From Mycogone perniciosa (taxonomy: Eukaryota; Ascomycota; Sordariomycetes; Hypocreales; Hypocreaceae), in the NCBI GenBank assembly GCA_025331125.1, contig JAOALB010000001.1, positions 558,001 through 622,000 on the forward strand: 64,000 bases of DNA, written 5' to 3'. Positions 52,734 through 64,000 of the stretch are shown here, in pieces (position 1 is the stretch's first letter; each line of letters opens with the position of its first letter). The position numbers were made by a program, and so were the translations under genes. The notes below the pieces were generated by a model. That model ran no database searches. It was not told the origin of the DNA and was given only the letters and a program-made list of their open reading frames with translations.

Positions 52734-54040
52734 GTTCTCTCTCTGATGCCATCCATACGTCTTTTCTTTTTTTGTACCCGTTGGTTGTTGGTTGGTCTTA
52801 GAATATTACTAGTATATTATAGTAGGGAGTGTACGGAGTAGGAAGTACGGAGTAGAAAATTTCTTCCCCATTCGTGGCATTTTTGAGGTGGTTAGAGATC
52901 CTCCTGAGTATTACAGATTCTGCTCTTGTCCCGATACATTCTTAGTACATGGCGTGGCGGTGGCTGGTGTGCGAGAGAAGCAAGTGACAGGATGTCAGAC
53001 AAGCGACGCCGTTGTGGGACTATTTTTTTCTCGGCCCAGCCCGCCGTGCCTCCGTTTAATGGTGAATGGATCCGTATTGTAACAAAAAGTGCCGAGTTTT
53101 ATGTAGATGTACTTGTTCGCATGAGCCGAGGAGAGACCAAAGGTACTCCATACTTTGCATAGCTTATTCCAATTCGCATTGATATCTAATACTAATTCAA
53201 TGGCCATTGAACAACTACAGTCTGTCATCTCACCCCTTACCATTGCTTTATCTGCGCCCCTCCCCCAGCCGCATCGTAAATGCATTCATTGTGAGGCTTC
53301 CGACACGGTGCCTTGCATCTTACCGCTGCCCACATCGCCTGGTGGCTCGACTCCAGCCACCCATATTCTCGCGAAGCAGCTCTGCGCCTCCACCTCGACC
53401 CTCGACCTCCACCTCGAAGCTGCAGCACCCGACCGCCTCTTCATCAATTCGCAGGCTTCTGACACTTTTTTGTTTCCCCGTCCCACAGTTGGTTTCATCG
53501 GACTCCAATAAGCCCTCGGCGTCAGCTTGCTGCTGCTGGGCATCTGGTTACTCGAGCCACTCACAACCCTGGTCCACGCACGGGTCTGGGGCTTCTGCTA
53601 ACAAACCACCGGAACACTCGCCTTTTTTTTTCTGAGTCGATGCCCAGTCAGAAAAAGCACAACGGCATCCATCCGCCTGCATCTCGTGGCCGCGTGTGTC
53701 TGCACAGCATAGCTATACATATCATATCTGTACGGCATGGTGCATGGCCCCGGAGGCTGAACAAGGAGAAGAGACCCATACGTTCCTACAATATTAGTTC
53801 ATGCTCCGTCCTCAAAACGGCCCCGTACTGTCGGAGCCCTGCTTCTCTTCCAACACACCCTCTATTGTCCTACTCCGTATTACTAGTATCTGTCTTCACG
53901 GAGGCGTACAAACACGCTCACATAATACGAACCGAGTACGTACAGGCCAACCCATGTTGCTAAATTGCTAGTTGCCTTGCCCTCGCCCTCGTCTTGCCCA
54001 ACCCCTCCAACCCTCGTCCACCTCGATCCCACCTGTGGCC
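52734..54040. other. Spacer tRNA-Ile / PhoD-type phosphatase gene
   Basis: This 1.3-kb region contains TACGGAGTA-type motifs at about 52832-52854 and 53872-53880. The part from about 53200 is open in several frames and pyrimidine-rich; it is probably the long leader of the phosphatase gene. No separate gene is supported. Confidence 0.5.
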
Positions 54041-57000
54041 ATGTCGGCGCCATACTGGGGTGAGCTGCCCCAGCCCAAGGGGTTCCATGAACAACGCATG
54101 TCCGAGGACTACTCGTACGAATACCCGCAGCCGGACCAGAGACAGTCGCTAGATATCCAACCTCCGCGCAAGGCGAACCGCGCCTCAGTCCAGACTACTT
54201 ACACTGAGGCTCCCACTGAAACCACATTCAGTCCTCTCTCACCCACGGGATCGACCGTTGGCACCCAAGGTCTAGCTCCTAGGCCTCCATCAGATCATCG
54301 AGGTATTGCTCACGACCAAGCTTTCGAAGGATATGATAGGAAGACTCGTCACTCGAACCGAATAGCTGAGAACCGCGACGATCCTTCGACAGCTCCCCCC
54401 ATTGCCCCAGACGCTCGAGGGCCTCCTGTGAGCTATCGCGATCCTTACACCAACGAAGGATATCTATACGCCCATCCTTCGCCTACATCTGCCAGACCGC
54501 AACAGCCCGGAGTACAAGCACAGGCAGAAGCCATGGGTGCCAATGAATATTTTCCGCCACAGCGGTATGATAGCCAATCGGGCTCATCACAACGTCCAAT
54601 TGAAGATGTAGCGGCACGAAGAGATAGTGCTCTGGCAACATACCCACCTAGGGCATCTAGTGGATCGTATGAACGACGAAAAAAGTTCGCAGCCGACCGA
54701 TCACCCCTCCAGAGGCTTGAGCTGACGCTCGATAGCATGACCAAGGAGGAGAAGCGAGCTCGAGTGGAGGCTGCGGAACAAAGAGCTAGACAGAGAGCCG
54801 CAATGAGGGCCGCCAGCAGCCAGTCCCCCAACGATCAAATACAAGCCCGTGATCGACAACCTGCTCCTGCCCTTGCCCCTGTTCCTGCTCTTACTTCCAC
54901 CTCCACTTCTACGCGGGAAAGGCAGCCCGTGTCAAAACTTGAGCCAGCCGCCCCCATAGCTCCCAAAACGACATTACCGCGAGAACCAGTTACCCCCAGA
55001 GAATTACCAGTGCAAAAGCCACAACCTCCGCAACATGTGAAAGTAGAACAACCTCACTATTACGGACATGACGTTCCGGCTCAGCATGTACAACAGGAAC
55101 AACGACCCCATTATGGACACGAAGCTCCGGTTCAGCATGTACAACAAGAACGCCGCCCCCAATATGGACATGAAGTGCCGGCTCAGCATGCACAACAGGA
55201 ACAACGCCATTATGGACATGATGTGCCGGCTCAACATGTACAACAGCAACAACGCGCCAATTATCGACATGAAGTTCCGGTTCAGCATGTACAACAGGAA
55301 CAACGCCATTATAAGCATGAGTTGCCGGGTCAACATGTACAACAGGAACAACGCCCCAATTATCGACATGAAGTCCCTCCACCTCTGAGAATGGCCGTCG
55401 ATCAGCAACAAGATGTACCAGAGTCGGGTATTCCCAAACGAAACTTGAGTTTCCGTGAGCGTGCTGTTCAGGATGACATGAGGCTTCCCAAAACAGAGAC
55501 GAGTACGCCACCAGACCAGTCAGAGAAGCCTGTGAGTGGCGGCTTTTCTTTGACCCGTAACGGAAGTAACAAGTTGAGAAAAGAGCCGCCAGCAGATTCT
55601 TGGCATCGTATACGAATGGATGCAGAGAGGAGGTTCCAACCAGGACCAAACCCCGGCCCATTCAATGATGTTGAGCCAATCCCTCAAGGTTCTGCACAAA
55701 TGCCTCCCAAGGCCATGCCTCAAAACGTGCAGGAGAGGCGGCTGCCCCCCTTGCCTATAGCCACAACTGATCAAATAGCCACTCCTCCTGTAAGGGCGGA
55801 AAGGGTTCCAGAGCCTGCCACAAGTGAGGACATTCAAGGGATACGACGACGCGCCACGGAACCAATTTATAGTCGTGAGTATGGTTCTGGTGACATGTAT
55901 GCAGTCCCTGGTGGCAGACTGCTCAGCCAAATAAGCCAAAATTCTCGGCAAGTGGCCCCAGAACCGACCGTTGTAGAGAGGAGACCGGAACAACAACAAC
56001 AAGCCATGCAGGATTCCCCAGATAGCTCACATCAACGCATTTCAGGCATGGTATTCCGAAACAGAGAGGAGATGCGACCCGGAGATGGTTTGTATCAGTC
56101 ACCTGAGTGGTTAGATGAATGGAAGAAGGGCACTGTCGGCACCCTATCTGGCGCACTCCTCGATCTCAGCAGTGATCAGTCAGGAGCAGCTGAAAAGAAT
56201 AGCCCATGGTGGGAACGGGAGGGAGGCCACCGGAGACAGCAAAGCGTTGCGTCTCGACCACGCAAGGCTGAAGCATTCGACGGTGAGTACGATGACACGA
56301 CTGGCGGTAAGTTGATCTTCATTGCCTCTCAAGGAGTCAAACTGATGTCACTTCAGCACCTACTCGATTTAAGCCACCTCTGTACTTGAAATGCGGTCCC
56401 CTTCTAAGATACTGCGGCGTGCGTCGTGAAAAAGTTCCAACTAGACCTCGGGGTACCAGTGTCATATTAGAGCGGGAGATATGGAGGGGCAGTATCATGA
56501 TTGTCACCAACGACTCAGCTTCATCATATGAGATTGCTCCTATGCTGCGACTCTTTGTCCAGGGCATTGAATTGCTGCCTCCTCCCCCACATCATGTCAA
56601 TGGTGATCTGCCACCGGAATACGTCGACCCCATTGCTGGGCATCCAAAGTTGGGTCGCTGTGGCGAGACTCTCTACGTGCGACCCGTGGAACATCTTGAA
56701 GAGGGCAAGGACCACTCTCTAGATGAATCTGATCAGGGGCTCTTCGAGAGGAAAAGGAGTCCGCCAGATGATCCACTACCAAATGGCCTTACTGACCTCC
56801 CCGGGTCATATACCAGCCGCAGGAGGCGAGTAGACATCGATGGCGAGAAGATGCAAAAGTACAAGGATGTGAGAGGTTTCCGTCTTCATGCTGAGCAAGG
56901 CTGCACCTTTTGGCGATTTAACATCGAGGTTGAACTTCGTGAGGAGCAACAACGAATTGCGTATCGCATTAACCGTGGCCCAGCAATGGCATTCTGGGTC

Positions 57001-59271
57001 CCGGCACGTGAGCAGGCGATGAATGTCATATTTCACAGCTGCAATGGCTTTGGTGTTGGTGTCAGGCAGGATGAGCTTAGCGGTCCGGATCCCATGTGGC
57101 GTGATGTGCTGAATTCGCACCAGTCACAGCCATTCCACGTCATGATTGGTGGTGGTAACCAGATATTTAACGACTGTGTTGCCGAACAGAGTGCACTTTT
57201 TGATGAATGGCTTGACATCCGAGACCCAGAGGACAAACACAGCGCAGCATTTACACCAGACATGCAAAGCGAGCTGGAGCAATTCTACCTGGAACGGTAT
57301 TGCAACTGGTTCTCGCAAGGCTTGTTTGGATTGGCGAACTCTCAGATTCCCATGGTCAACATGTACGACGATCATGACGTATTTGATGGATTTGGCTCGT
57401 ACCCTCACGATGACATGGAATCGCCTGTGTTTTCTGGTCTCGGGGCTGTGGCGTTCAAGTACTACATGCTTTTCCAGCATCAGAGCATAGTGACGGAGAC
57501 TGAGAACTCTGAGCCAAGCTGGATCCTTGGCGTGCAATCCGGTCCGTACATTCACGAGCTTAGTCGCAGCCTTTACATGCCAATGGGTGGGAAGGTTGCC
57601 TTGCTTGCGGTTGATGGTCGCACAGAGAGGACCGAGAAAACCGTACTAAATGAAAAGACGTGGGAAAAGATCATGAACAGGTTGTATGCGGAGGTCAAGC
57701 GTGGGCAAATTGAGCATCTGCTTGTGCTGATGAGTGTGCCAATCGCCTATCACCGGCTTGAGTGGCTGGAGAACTTGTGAGTGATGAGTCAATGAATCAA
57801 TTGATTGGTGTGATGCTTGTTACTAATAAGCTCAGGTTGACGTCGAAGCTCATGGGCCCCGTTAAGATACTTGGCAAGACTGGTTTGCTTGGCAAAACCC
57901 TTCACCATCTTGACGATGGTGCTGAGCTTCTTGATGACCTAAACGATCACTGGACTGGAAAAAATCACAAGCAGGAACGAACTATTATCCTTGAAGATTT
58001 GCAGGACTTGGCGATTGACAAGTCACTCCGAATTACGATCTTGAGGTAAGTTACCCCTTGTCTTGATGTAACGGAAACATCTCTTACTGACAAGTATCAG
58101 TGGCGATGTTAATATGGCTGCCATTGGTCAATTCCACTCGAATGCCAAGGTTGGTCTTGCGAAGCACAAGGACCCGAGGTATATGCCGAATATCATATCT
58201 TCGGCTGTTGTGAACAGTCCGCCTCTCGAGAGGGTGGCCGATATGCTCCACAGGCGAAGCAAAGTCCACCATTTCGATAAGCAAACAGACGAGAGCATGA
58301 TTCCCATATTCCAACACGGAGTTGATGGCAAGCCGAGGAAGAACAAGACTCTCATGCCCCATCGCAACTGGTGCTCGATCCGCGTGTGGGCACCAGGTAG
58401 CACACCACCGCCAACGCCTCCGACATCTGATGATGGTAGGAGTCAAAGTCCACCATCGAGCGGAGGCGGAAGTATTTTCCGGAGATTGTCCTCTAGGGGG
58501 AGGTCTTCTTCAAAAACTTTTGACGTATCACGAGAGTCGGTACGAGGGCCTCGACCCCCTGTTTCCGGTGGTGGTGGCGGTTTCTTCCGAAGCCTGTCGC
58601 GACGACGGAATTCAGTTGACACACAAAAGCGTCCTGGTCTCTTGACTCGAACGATGTCGCTGGGCCGTGGTGAGGCTCAGCAAAAGGCTGGCATGACACG
58701 CTTTAGCGGGCCAGGCAGCCAGAGCAGACAAGATACCATGAACGGACAGTGGAGTGATGGATATGATGAGGATGAGTTCTTGGACGCTAGGGCCGCTGGC
58801 CAACCTCGCCCATCGGGTCTTCGTGGAGGTGCTGCGTTTGACGAGTTCTCTGAGGGAGACGAATCACTTTTTACTGCCCAGGGTCCACGGAGAGCCCACA
58901 CCATGAGCAATCAAACGATTGGAATGGAAGATCCGGCTATCCGTCCCTTCCACCGGACTCCCACTGGTTTATCTACAAAGAAGATGCGGCAAGCTGAGAA
59001 GCATGCGGTTGATTTGGAAGGCGGATTGGATATTTGCCTCAACGTTGAGGTGAACCCCAAGGACCCGACGGGCATTACGATGCCATACCGGCTCCTGGTC
59101 CCCAAGCTGTGGTACGAATATGCCCCCGAGGACGATTTGCTTCAGGCGGGGCCAAGCGGCATCAAGAAGTTTCTGAGTTTCAGGAAGAAGCCCCAACCGA
59201 AACCAGAACCTCCCGCGGCAGAGGAAGAATATGATGAAAGTGAAGATAGTGTTAAATACCAGGGACAATAA
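54041..59271 (+). CDS. PhoD-type metallophosphatase with long disordered N-terminus
   Basis: Predicted calcineurin-like/PhoD phosphatase found in filamentous fungi; substrate unknown. Exons are 54041-56306, 56357-57776, 57836-58045 and 58101-59271 (introns 50, 59 and 55 nt with CTGAT, TTACTAAT and TACTGAC branches), giving 1688 aa. The TTG-started frame from 53972 is shortened to ATG 54041. Residues 1-750 are low-complexity and include about seven copies of an 18-residue tandem repeat (336-448). The phosphatase part begins near residue 757 (FKPPLYLKCGPLLRYCG). The metal site lies in VNMYDDHDVFDGFG, with D1093, D1094, H1095 and D1096. GDVNMAAIGQFHS follows at about 1299. The last 280 residues are again Ser/Arg/Gly-rich. 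There is no signal peptide, so it is probably cytosolic. Confidence 0.85.
55047..55380 (+). repeat. In-frame tandem repeat in the PhoD-type protein
   Basis: About seven imperfect units of 51-54 nt, coding H-Y-G-H-x-V-P-x-Q-H-V-Q-Q-E-Q-R-P. All indels are multiples of three, so the frame is kept. The opposite strand is open too, giving a false repetitive frame. Confidence 0.85.
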
Positions 59272-60436
59272 ATGGGAGGGGAGGGGACTTGAACTTTGGA
59301 AAGGGAAACCGATATTGCTTTAATCTTTTTTCTGCATTTGCTTGTACATATTTGTTCTTTTTTATGGGGCTTGGCTTGGAAACGAAAGCCTTTTTTGCTG
59401 CATTTGCAATGACTTTAGCGTGTTATGGATGGATAGCTTGGCATTAGACATGTGGATTTTGGGGGAACAGGACTGGCTGAGGTAAAAAGGTAGTGATGGT
59501 CTATTGCTTGGCTAAGGCCACGGCAGTTGTGACTTCAATGGAAGATATTTTGCGATATGGACTTGATAATGACGCCCTTTACTTCATCAACAATGAAGGA
59601 AACATTAAAAAAAATGCAAACACGAGTCGAAGAGACAAAGAGGTTTGGTATTGAAAGTTGCGAGAAGCTGCAAAAAATGAGACTGCCCACTATCAGAGTC
59701 GAACTGATCACCTTGTCATGCCCAGGATTTACTAGTGACACGCTATACCGATTAGCCAAGCGGGCTTTGAGCTTGTTGGATGAAAGCGACTCCATTGTTG
59801 CGGCTTATGTTTCTACTGAATCTGGAGATAGACTAGTACTACTTCGTACATCCAAGGCCTTATTGTTACTCCGTACTGTCTCTCGTGTTCCTGTCCGTCC
59901 GAGGGCCTGTGAGGCTGGTGATAGTTAACAAAATCGGGGTTCATGCCCCATTTCCCGAAACGAAAGGATCTTTACTTCGTATTGCTCAGACAAATCTTTT
60001 CGATTGAGAGGCAGAGAGAAGATCCAAACTGGGGATTGGGCCTATTATTAAACCAGTTTCGCATGACGCCACCACAGGCCGGACTATCGGCAGGTCCACT
60101 GTCAGCAACGGCCTGACCACTCAATTTGGCCACTATACGGAGTATATATACGTACTTCGTACTATCGCGGTTTCCCCTGGCCCAACAGCTATGGACAACA
60201 AAACAACATGGCATTGATGCGTCCAAATCGAAACAAGACGCTGAAACCTGCTCGTATTCTTCATAGACGGCGAGGCTGAGTCGTGCTTATTAATCCCATA
60301 TTGATTCTCTTTCGCTCGCCCTTTTGTTCATCTTCTCAAGTAAGCCGTTGGGACAACTGCACTGCTAACCACTCTCTTCACCACACGCGACACTCCGTTT
60401 CTCCCCTTTCCCACGGGGAGAGGGAATGGCGCGAGA
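59272..60436. other. Spacer between the two phosphoesterase genes
   Basis: These 1.17 kb contain TACTCCGTACT at 59868 and TACGGAGTA at 60136. The plus-strand frame 59557-59928 (124 codons) lacks domain or composition support, and a dispersed motif runs through it. The CDC1-like leader probably occupies the last 150 nt. Confidence 0.5.
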
Positions 60437-62514
60437 ATGGCCCCTCACGACCTCTCTGTGGCCGAAGAGATCTATAGAGGCATGAAGAGCCTGTTACATC
60501 AACTATGGCGGTGGACCAAGGGGCCAGGCAGGCAGATGGCGACTGTCTACTTCAGTAGAGTGCTGCACCAGATTCGGAGGAACCTAGTCGCTAGGAGACT
60601 GTTGAGCTTCCCGCATTTTCTGGTCCTGTTCTGGCTGGTGATTTTACTATGGGGAGAGCGCTGGATATTCGACAGCAAGGTCCAAGACTGTGACTGGAAG
60701 CGTTGGGAAAAATGGGTAAGTTCCAAAGAGACACGGCACATCAGTGTGTTCGGGGTTCAAGCCAGAGTCAAAAACGCTGACGCAGCCGACAGTCCAAAGA
60801 CGCAACTCCTCACCACCTCGTCTTCGTCGCCGATCCGCAGATCATCGACCCGCATACCTACCCCGGCAGGCCGTGGCCGCTGTCCAGCCTCACTGTCGCC
60901 GTCACGGACAACTACCTACGGCGAGGCTACAATGCACTGCAGAGCCACCTGCATCCAGACAGCCTCTTCTTCCTCGGCGACCTCTTCGACGGCGGGCGGG
61001 AGTGGAAGACGAAACATGGCACCTTTGTCGATCCGAAATGGGGACGCGGGCGGTCCGGCACAGAGAAGAAGTGGGTGAAGACGTGGCATCGGAAATACGG
61101 CGAAGACTTTTGGATGCGCGAGTACAAGCGGTTCGGCGACATCTTCTTCAAGAATTGGAACATGGCGGGCAGCGCGCCTGGTGCGTGGCAGAGGGGCAGG
61201 AAGCTGATGGCAAGCTTGCCGGGGAATCACGATCTTGGGTTCGGTGCGCAGGTCCAGGTCCCTGTGAGGGACCGCTTCAGCGCCTACTTTGGCGACAGCA
61301 ATCGAGTTGATATCGTGGGGAACCATACTATTGTCTCGGTAGACACCGTCTCCTTGAGCGCGGATACATCGGATTACAAGAGTAGTCACGACCTACGACC
61401 TATTTACGAGCCTGTCAACAAGTTCTTGGACGAGGTAAAAGTCACCAAGAGAAAGCTCGCAAAAGAAGAACTGAATGCCTGGTATGGCCTTGATCCGGGT
61501 TTCCGATTTAAACACCACGTCGAGGAGCTGGACAAGGCAAATACCGATCACCCATCCAGAGACCCAGGGCCAGCATCAGCCGATTTTCCCACCATCCTGC
61601 TTACCCATGTGCCTCTATATCGCGAGCCGGGGACGCCATGCGGGCCACTGCGCGAGCATTGGCCTCCGACCAAACCCCCAAAGGGGCAGACTGGCCCTGT
61701 TAAGCCAGACCATCGCAATGCCATCAGCGTGGTGGCAGGGTACCAATACCAGAACGTCCTTAGCGAGGACGATTCCGTGAAGCTAATCAAGAGCGTTGGC
61801 AACGTCATCCATGTGTTCTCTGGTGATGACCACGACTACTGTGAGGTGGTGCACTCGGCTTCCAAGGAGAACGTACGGGAAATCACAGTCAAGAGCATCA
61901 GCATGGCCATGGGTGTCCCAACACCCGGGTTTCTCATGGTCAGTCTCTACAACCCCGTTGATAAGGATGGCAAGCCCCTACCCGGCTCCCCCGAGAAGAC
62001 GCTGCAGACACACCTCTGCCTCCTCCCCAACCAAATCCACACCTACATGAGATACATTTCCTTTGGCATCCTGACTCTCGTCCTCCTCGCTGTCCGGGCC
62101 TTTCTCGTTCCCGTTCTCCATCTTAGCCCCTTTGCACTCCAGCCCGAGCAGGGTTTCGTCGTCCTCCCCGTCTTCAAAGACAAAGTAGAGCCTCCGGACT
62201 CGGCAGTGTCACGGTTTAGTTCCTCAAGCGGCGCGCGGAGCTCCTCGTCAGCAGCCTCGAACACAAGCAATGGCGGCGCGCGGTGGGCGTCAAAGAAAGG
62301 CAAGCACCATGGACGACAATGGGGCTGGGCCGACGGCAGAGGGCCGCGGATCTCGCTGGACAAGGATTTCTACGATGGCGGCAAGGCGTGGAAGACAGCC
62401 AGTAGAGGCAGACGGGCTGCGCTGGGAGATGTGGGCAGGGAGATGTGGACGACGACGTGGAGAGTGGCATGGATGACGGTGTTATTTTGGGTACATTTGG
62501 TCAGGCAGCGGTAA
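60437..62514 (+). CDS. Cdc1/Ted1 (PGAP5)-type ER phosphoesterase
   Basis: Membrane-anchored Mn-dependent metallophosphoesterase. Yeast Cdc1 and Ted1 remodel ethanolamine phosphate on GPI anchors in the ER. Exons 60437-60715 and 60793-62514 flank a 77-nt intron (GTAAGT donor, GCTGAC branch, GACAG), giving 666 aa. A membrane helix lies near residues 55-78 (FLVLFWLVILLWGERW), a second near 416-440, and a third hydrophobic stretch near the C-terminus. Metal motifs are HHLVFVADPQ, FFLGDLFDGGREW, LPGNHDLG, ILLTHVPLYR and SGDDHDYCE, in family order. The acceptor CAG at 60790-60792 gives the best join. An upstream ATG at 60426 opens a 19-codon frame overlapping this start. Confidence 0.9.
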
Positions 62515-62742
62515 GACAATGGATAGAGCTTTGATGAAAAGAAAGGACATTGTGTATGATTGTAGAATTAGCCTTGCATGTGATACTAAGCATCTGGATA
62601 ACTGCAATAATTAGGTCATGAGAGTTCAGCATAGCGCCTTGTGTTCCTGTTCTTGGATGAATAGAGTAGTAGAGTCTGAATCTCCCTCGTCGAGGCTGGA
62701 TCACCCCTTTGCCGCATCCCTTCTCGTCTCCATGCTTCGACT

Positions 62743-63006
62743 TCACCTCCCTCCCCTCCTCGTCACGCCAATCCTCTCATCCCTCACCCTCCTCGCCTTC
62801 GCCTCCCCATCCGGACTCGCCTGCACGCCCTCCATCGCCTGGCCAGCAGCTCCTGTTCCCACCGCTCCCGCAGACGAAGCACGAGCAGCCGCCTCAGCCG
62901 CGCGAGCCTGCTGCGCCGCTAGAAGCGCCTCGCCAGCGCGACGGTCCTCATACGCAGCGACGTCTTCAGCGGTGATTTGCAGCGTGGTAGGCGGACGACG
63001 CAGCAT
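62743..63006 (-). CDS. CDC26: Anaphase-promoting complex subunit Cdc26
   Basis: Small subunit that stabilises Cdc16/Apc6 in the APC/C ubiquitin ligase. The single exon codes 87 aa from ATG 63006. The N-terminus MLRRPPTTLQITAEDVAAYE matches the Cdc26 signature, in which the leading Met-Leu-Arg-Arg inserts into the Cdc16 TPR groove and a short helix follows. The remainder is Ala/Arg-rich and ends in a basic RRGGR. The frame continues upstream to 63339 only through low-complexity leader sequence containing the (AG) tract, so the internal ATG is used. It is convergent with the Cdc1-type gene, 228 nt apart. Confidence 0.8.
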   Translation of the reverse strand: MLRRPPTTLQITAEDVAAYEDRRAGEALLAAQQARAAEAAARASSAGAVGTGAAGQAMEGVQASPDGEAKARRVRDERIGVTRRGGR

Positions 63007-63088
63007 TTTCTTCCTTTTTTTGGTTTGGTTTGATTTGTTTCCCTTGTTCTTTGTACGTCCTCTTCCTTTGCTGCGTTGTTGATGGTTG

Positions 63089-63091
<3 letters not shown>

Positions 63092-63131
<40 letters not shown>
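63092..63131. repeat. (AG)20 dinucleotide microsatellite
   Basis: An uninterrupted AG run about 86 nt upstream of the CDC26 ATG; in the transcribed orientation it is a CT tract, likely in the 5' leader or core promoter. Confidence 0.95.
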
Positions 63132-63132
<1 letters not shown>

Positions 63133-63667
63133 AAGTAGCAATGAAAGTGTTGTTCCTTGGAGTTTGGTGGATAGATTTTGATGATGGATTGTCCTTATTT
63201 GTGGAATTGGAATGACAGAAACGAATTTGTGCTGCTTTAATCTTGGTGTTGAACACGTCAAGTTGAGAGTCGCAAGTCGCGCTTTGGTGATGTTTGGTTG
63301 CAGTTGAGAGGTGGTGGCTGCCCCGCGGAAGAGGCACAATCATTCAGATCTTATCGCCACTCACCATAACTACAGATTTGAATCCTTCAGTGCAATTCCG
63401 TATTACAGTATTATGCATACACTCATTGTTTTGGGGCCTAAAATACTTTGAATGAATGAATAGAGCATATAACGTGCCGCATAGCATGCAAGAAAATCTT
63501 ATCGCTGTATGCATTGAATGGCTTGTCTAGCCTAGGTATCTCATGCGCAAAGATCGAATCATCACTCCTATCCTATCCTGTCCTGGTATATTGTAACAAA
63601 GGAAATGTGGTATATGGCATAGAGTATATGGTCAAAGATGAAAAAGAAAACCCGTAGACCCAGATTC

Positions 63668-63721
63668 CATCATCGTCATCATCATTGTCATCATCGTCAT
63701 CATCGTCATCATCGTCATCAA
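63668..63721. repeat. CATCAT/CATCGT microsatellite
   Basis: About 54 nt of imperfect ATC/GTC trinucleotide units lie just downstream of the stop of the gene at the right edge, presumably in its 3' UTR. Confidence 0.9.
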
Positions 63722-63747
63722 CTCATGACTTCTCATAAGAGGACCTT

Positions 63748-64000
63748 TCAATAGGGGCGATCCGCCTTCCACTGGAGAAAATGCGGCACCCAGTCCATGT
63801 CGGGCTTTGCATGCGCGCTCATGACTGCCGGTTCATCGATGCTGCCCTGGCCCACTTCACCATCGACGACTGTCGGTTCCCATGGCGCATCCACCGTGTC
63901 AATTGTGTAAATGCTGGCGCTGTAAGTGTCGCGGAGCATCCTGATAGTGTCAAAGACATGTTGACTGCCAACGGGAGTCTCCAACTCACCACCCGAGTCT
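63748..64000 (-). CDS. Unrecognised protein, C-terminal fragment (gene continues past the right edge)
   Basis: The minus-strand frame is open from the window end to TGA at 63750-63748. The apparent start at 63984 is TTG, and the frame continues upstream, so this is the 3' part of a longer gene. The visible 83 or so residues include VFDTIRMLRDTYSASIYTID and end with the Trp-rich DMDWVPHFLQWKADRPY. I do not recognise the family. Composition is coding-like, acidic with scattered aromatics. Confidence 0.6.
   Translation of the reverse strand, partial: DSGGELETPVGSQHVFDTIRMLRDTYSASIYTIDTVDAPWEPTVVDGEVGQGSIDEPAVMSAHAKPDMDWVPHFLQWKADRPY

Larger units (their letters stand above)
63007..63747. other. 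Spacer with CDC26 promoter and microsatellites
   Basis: These 741 nt contain a (AG)20 tract and a CATCGT hexanucleotide run, annotated separately, plus AT-rich DNA between 63380 and 63650. No gene was seen. Confidence 0.55.

Noticed and set aside
54990..55661. 223-codon minus-strand frame with a regular repeat
   Set aside because: The periodicity is only the reverse complement of the tandem repeat in the PhoD-type gene.
59557..59928. 124-codon plus-strand frame starting with a true-looking Met
   Set aside because: No domain is visible, a dispersed intergenic motif runs through it, and no intron or neighbouring exon supports it.
1..64000. Secondary-metabolite cluster, CRISPR array or insertion sequence
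   Set aside because: No backbone synthase, regularly spaced direct repeats or transposase is present; the gene set is mainly eukaryotic housekeeping.

Overview
This window is nuclear DNA of a filamentous ascomycete (Pezizomycotina). Protein-coding genes alternate strands and carry short introns (about 50-108 nt, most 50-77) with GTRNGN-type donors, CTRAC/CTAAC branch points and YAG acceptors. The gene set is typically fungal: ERMES Mdm12, a Ypk-type AGC kinase, threonine deaminase, Ppc89 and a NACHT-WD40 protein. I cannot fix the class from sequence alone. Several open frames appear to begin with TTG or GTG. I moved those starts to the first supported ATG or to an upstream exon.

Layout. 1-4000: NACHT-WD40 (NLR-type) gene, cut by the left edge. 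4318-6486: Ypk1-type kinase (minus). 7454-8136: peptide methionine sulfoxide reductase A (plus). 8472-9557: mitochondrial Bax-inhibitor-like membrane protein (minus). 10308-13280: a protein with two cyclic-nucleotide-binding domains, an F-box and leucine-rich repeats (minus). 13281-15858: mostly intergenic, with one probable spliced coding fragment and a tRNA-like relic. 15859-17665: threonine deaminase (minus). 18459-20841: two hypothetical genes (minus). 21170-23024: GH76 alpha-1,6-mannanase (minus). 24616-27844: Ppc89/Cep57-like spindle pole body protein (plus). 28239-30584: Noc2 (minus), divergent from Vps28 at 30906-31736. 31843-33069: Mdm12 (minus). 33517-41047: Fab1 PI3P 5-kinase (minus). 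41968-43941: unrecognised low-complexity protein (plus). 44494-45112: BolA protein (minus). 46661-48657: mitochondrial malonyl-CoA-synthetase-type acyl-CoA ligase (plus). 49148-50043: eIF4E (minus). 50044-52633: an accessory-looking stretch with a frame-broken gene. 52634-52733: intron-containing tRNA-Ile(AAU). 54041-59271: PhoD-type phosphatase with a long disordered, repeat-bearing N-terminus. 60437-62514: Cdc1/Ted1-type phosphoesterase. 62743-63006: Cdc26 APC/C subunit (minus). 63748-64000: C-terminal end of an unrecognised gene (minus).

Most genes are core housekeeping genes: translation, ribosome biogenesis, endosomal sorting and PI(3,5)P2, ER-mitochondria tethering, amino-acid synthesis, mitosis and cell wall. 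They are not an operon or an obvious metabolic cluster. Possible regulatory sites include a perfect Gcn4/CpcA-type heptamer upstream of threonine deaminase, a cluster of CCCCT elements before the sulfoxide reductase, and an RRPE-like element before NOC2. The less ordinary parts are the NLR gene, the cNMP-cNMP-F-box-LRR fusion, the frame-broken gene near 51-52.4 kb, the hidden spliced fragment near 13.7-13.9 kb, and a dispersed TACGGAGTA motif found only in intergenic DNA.
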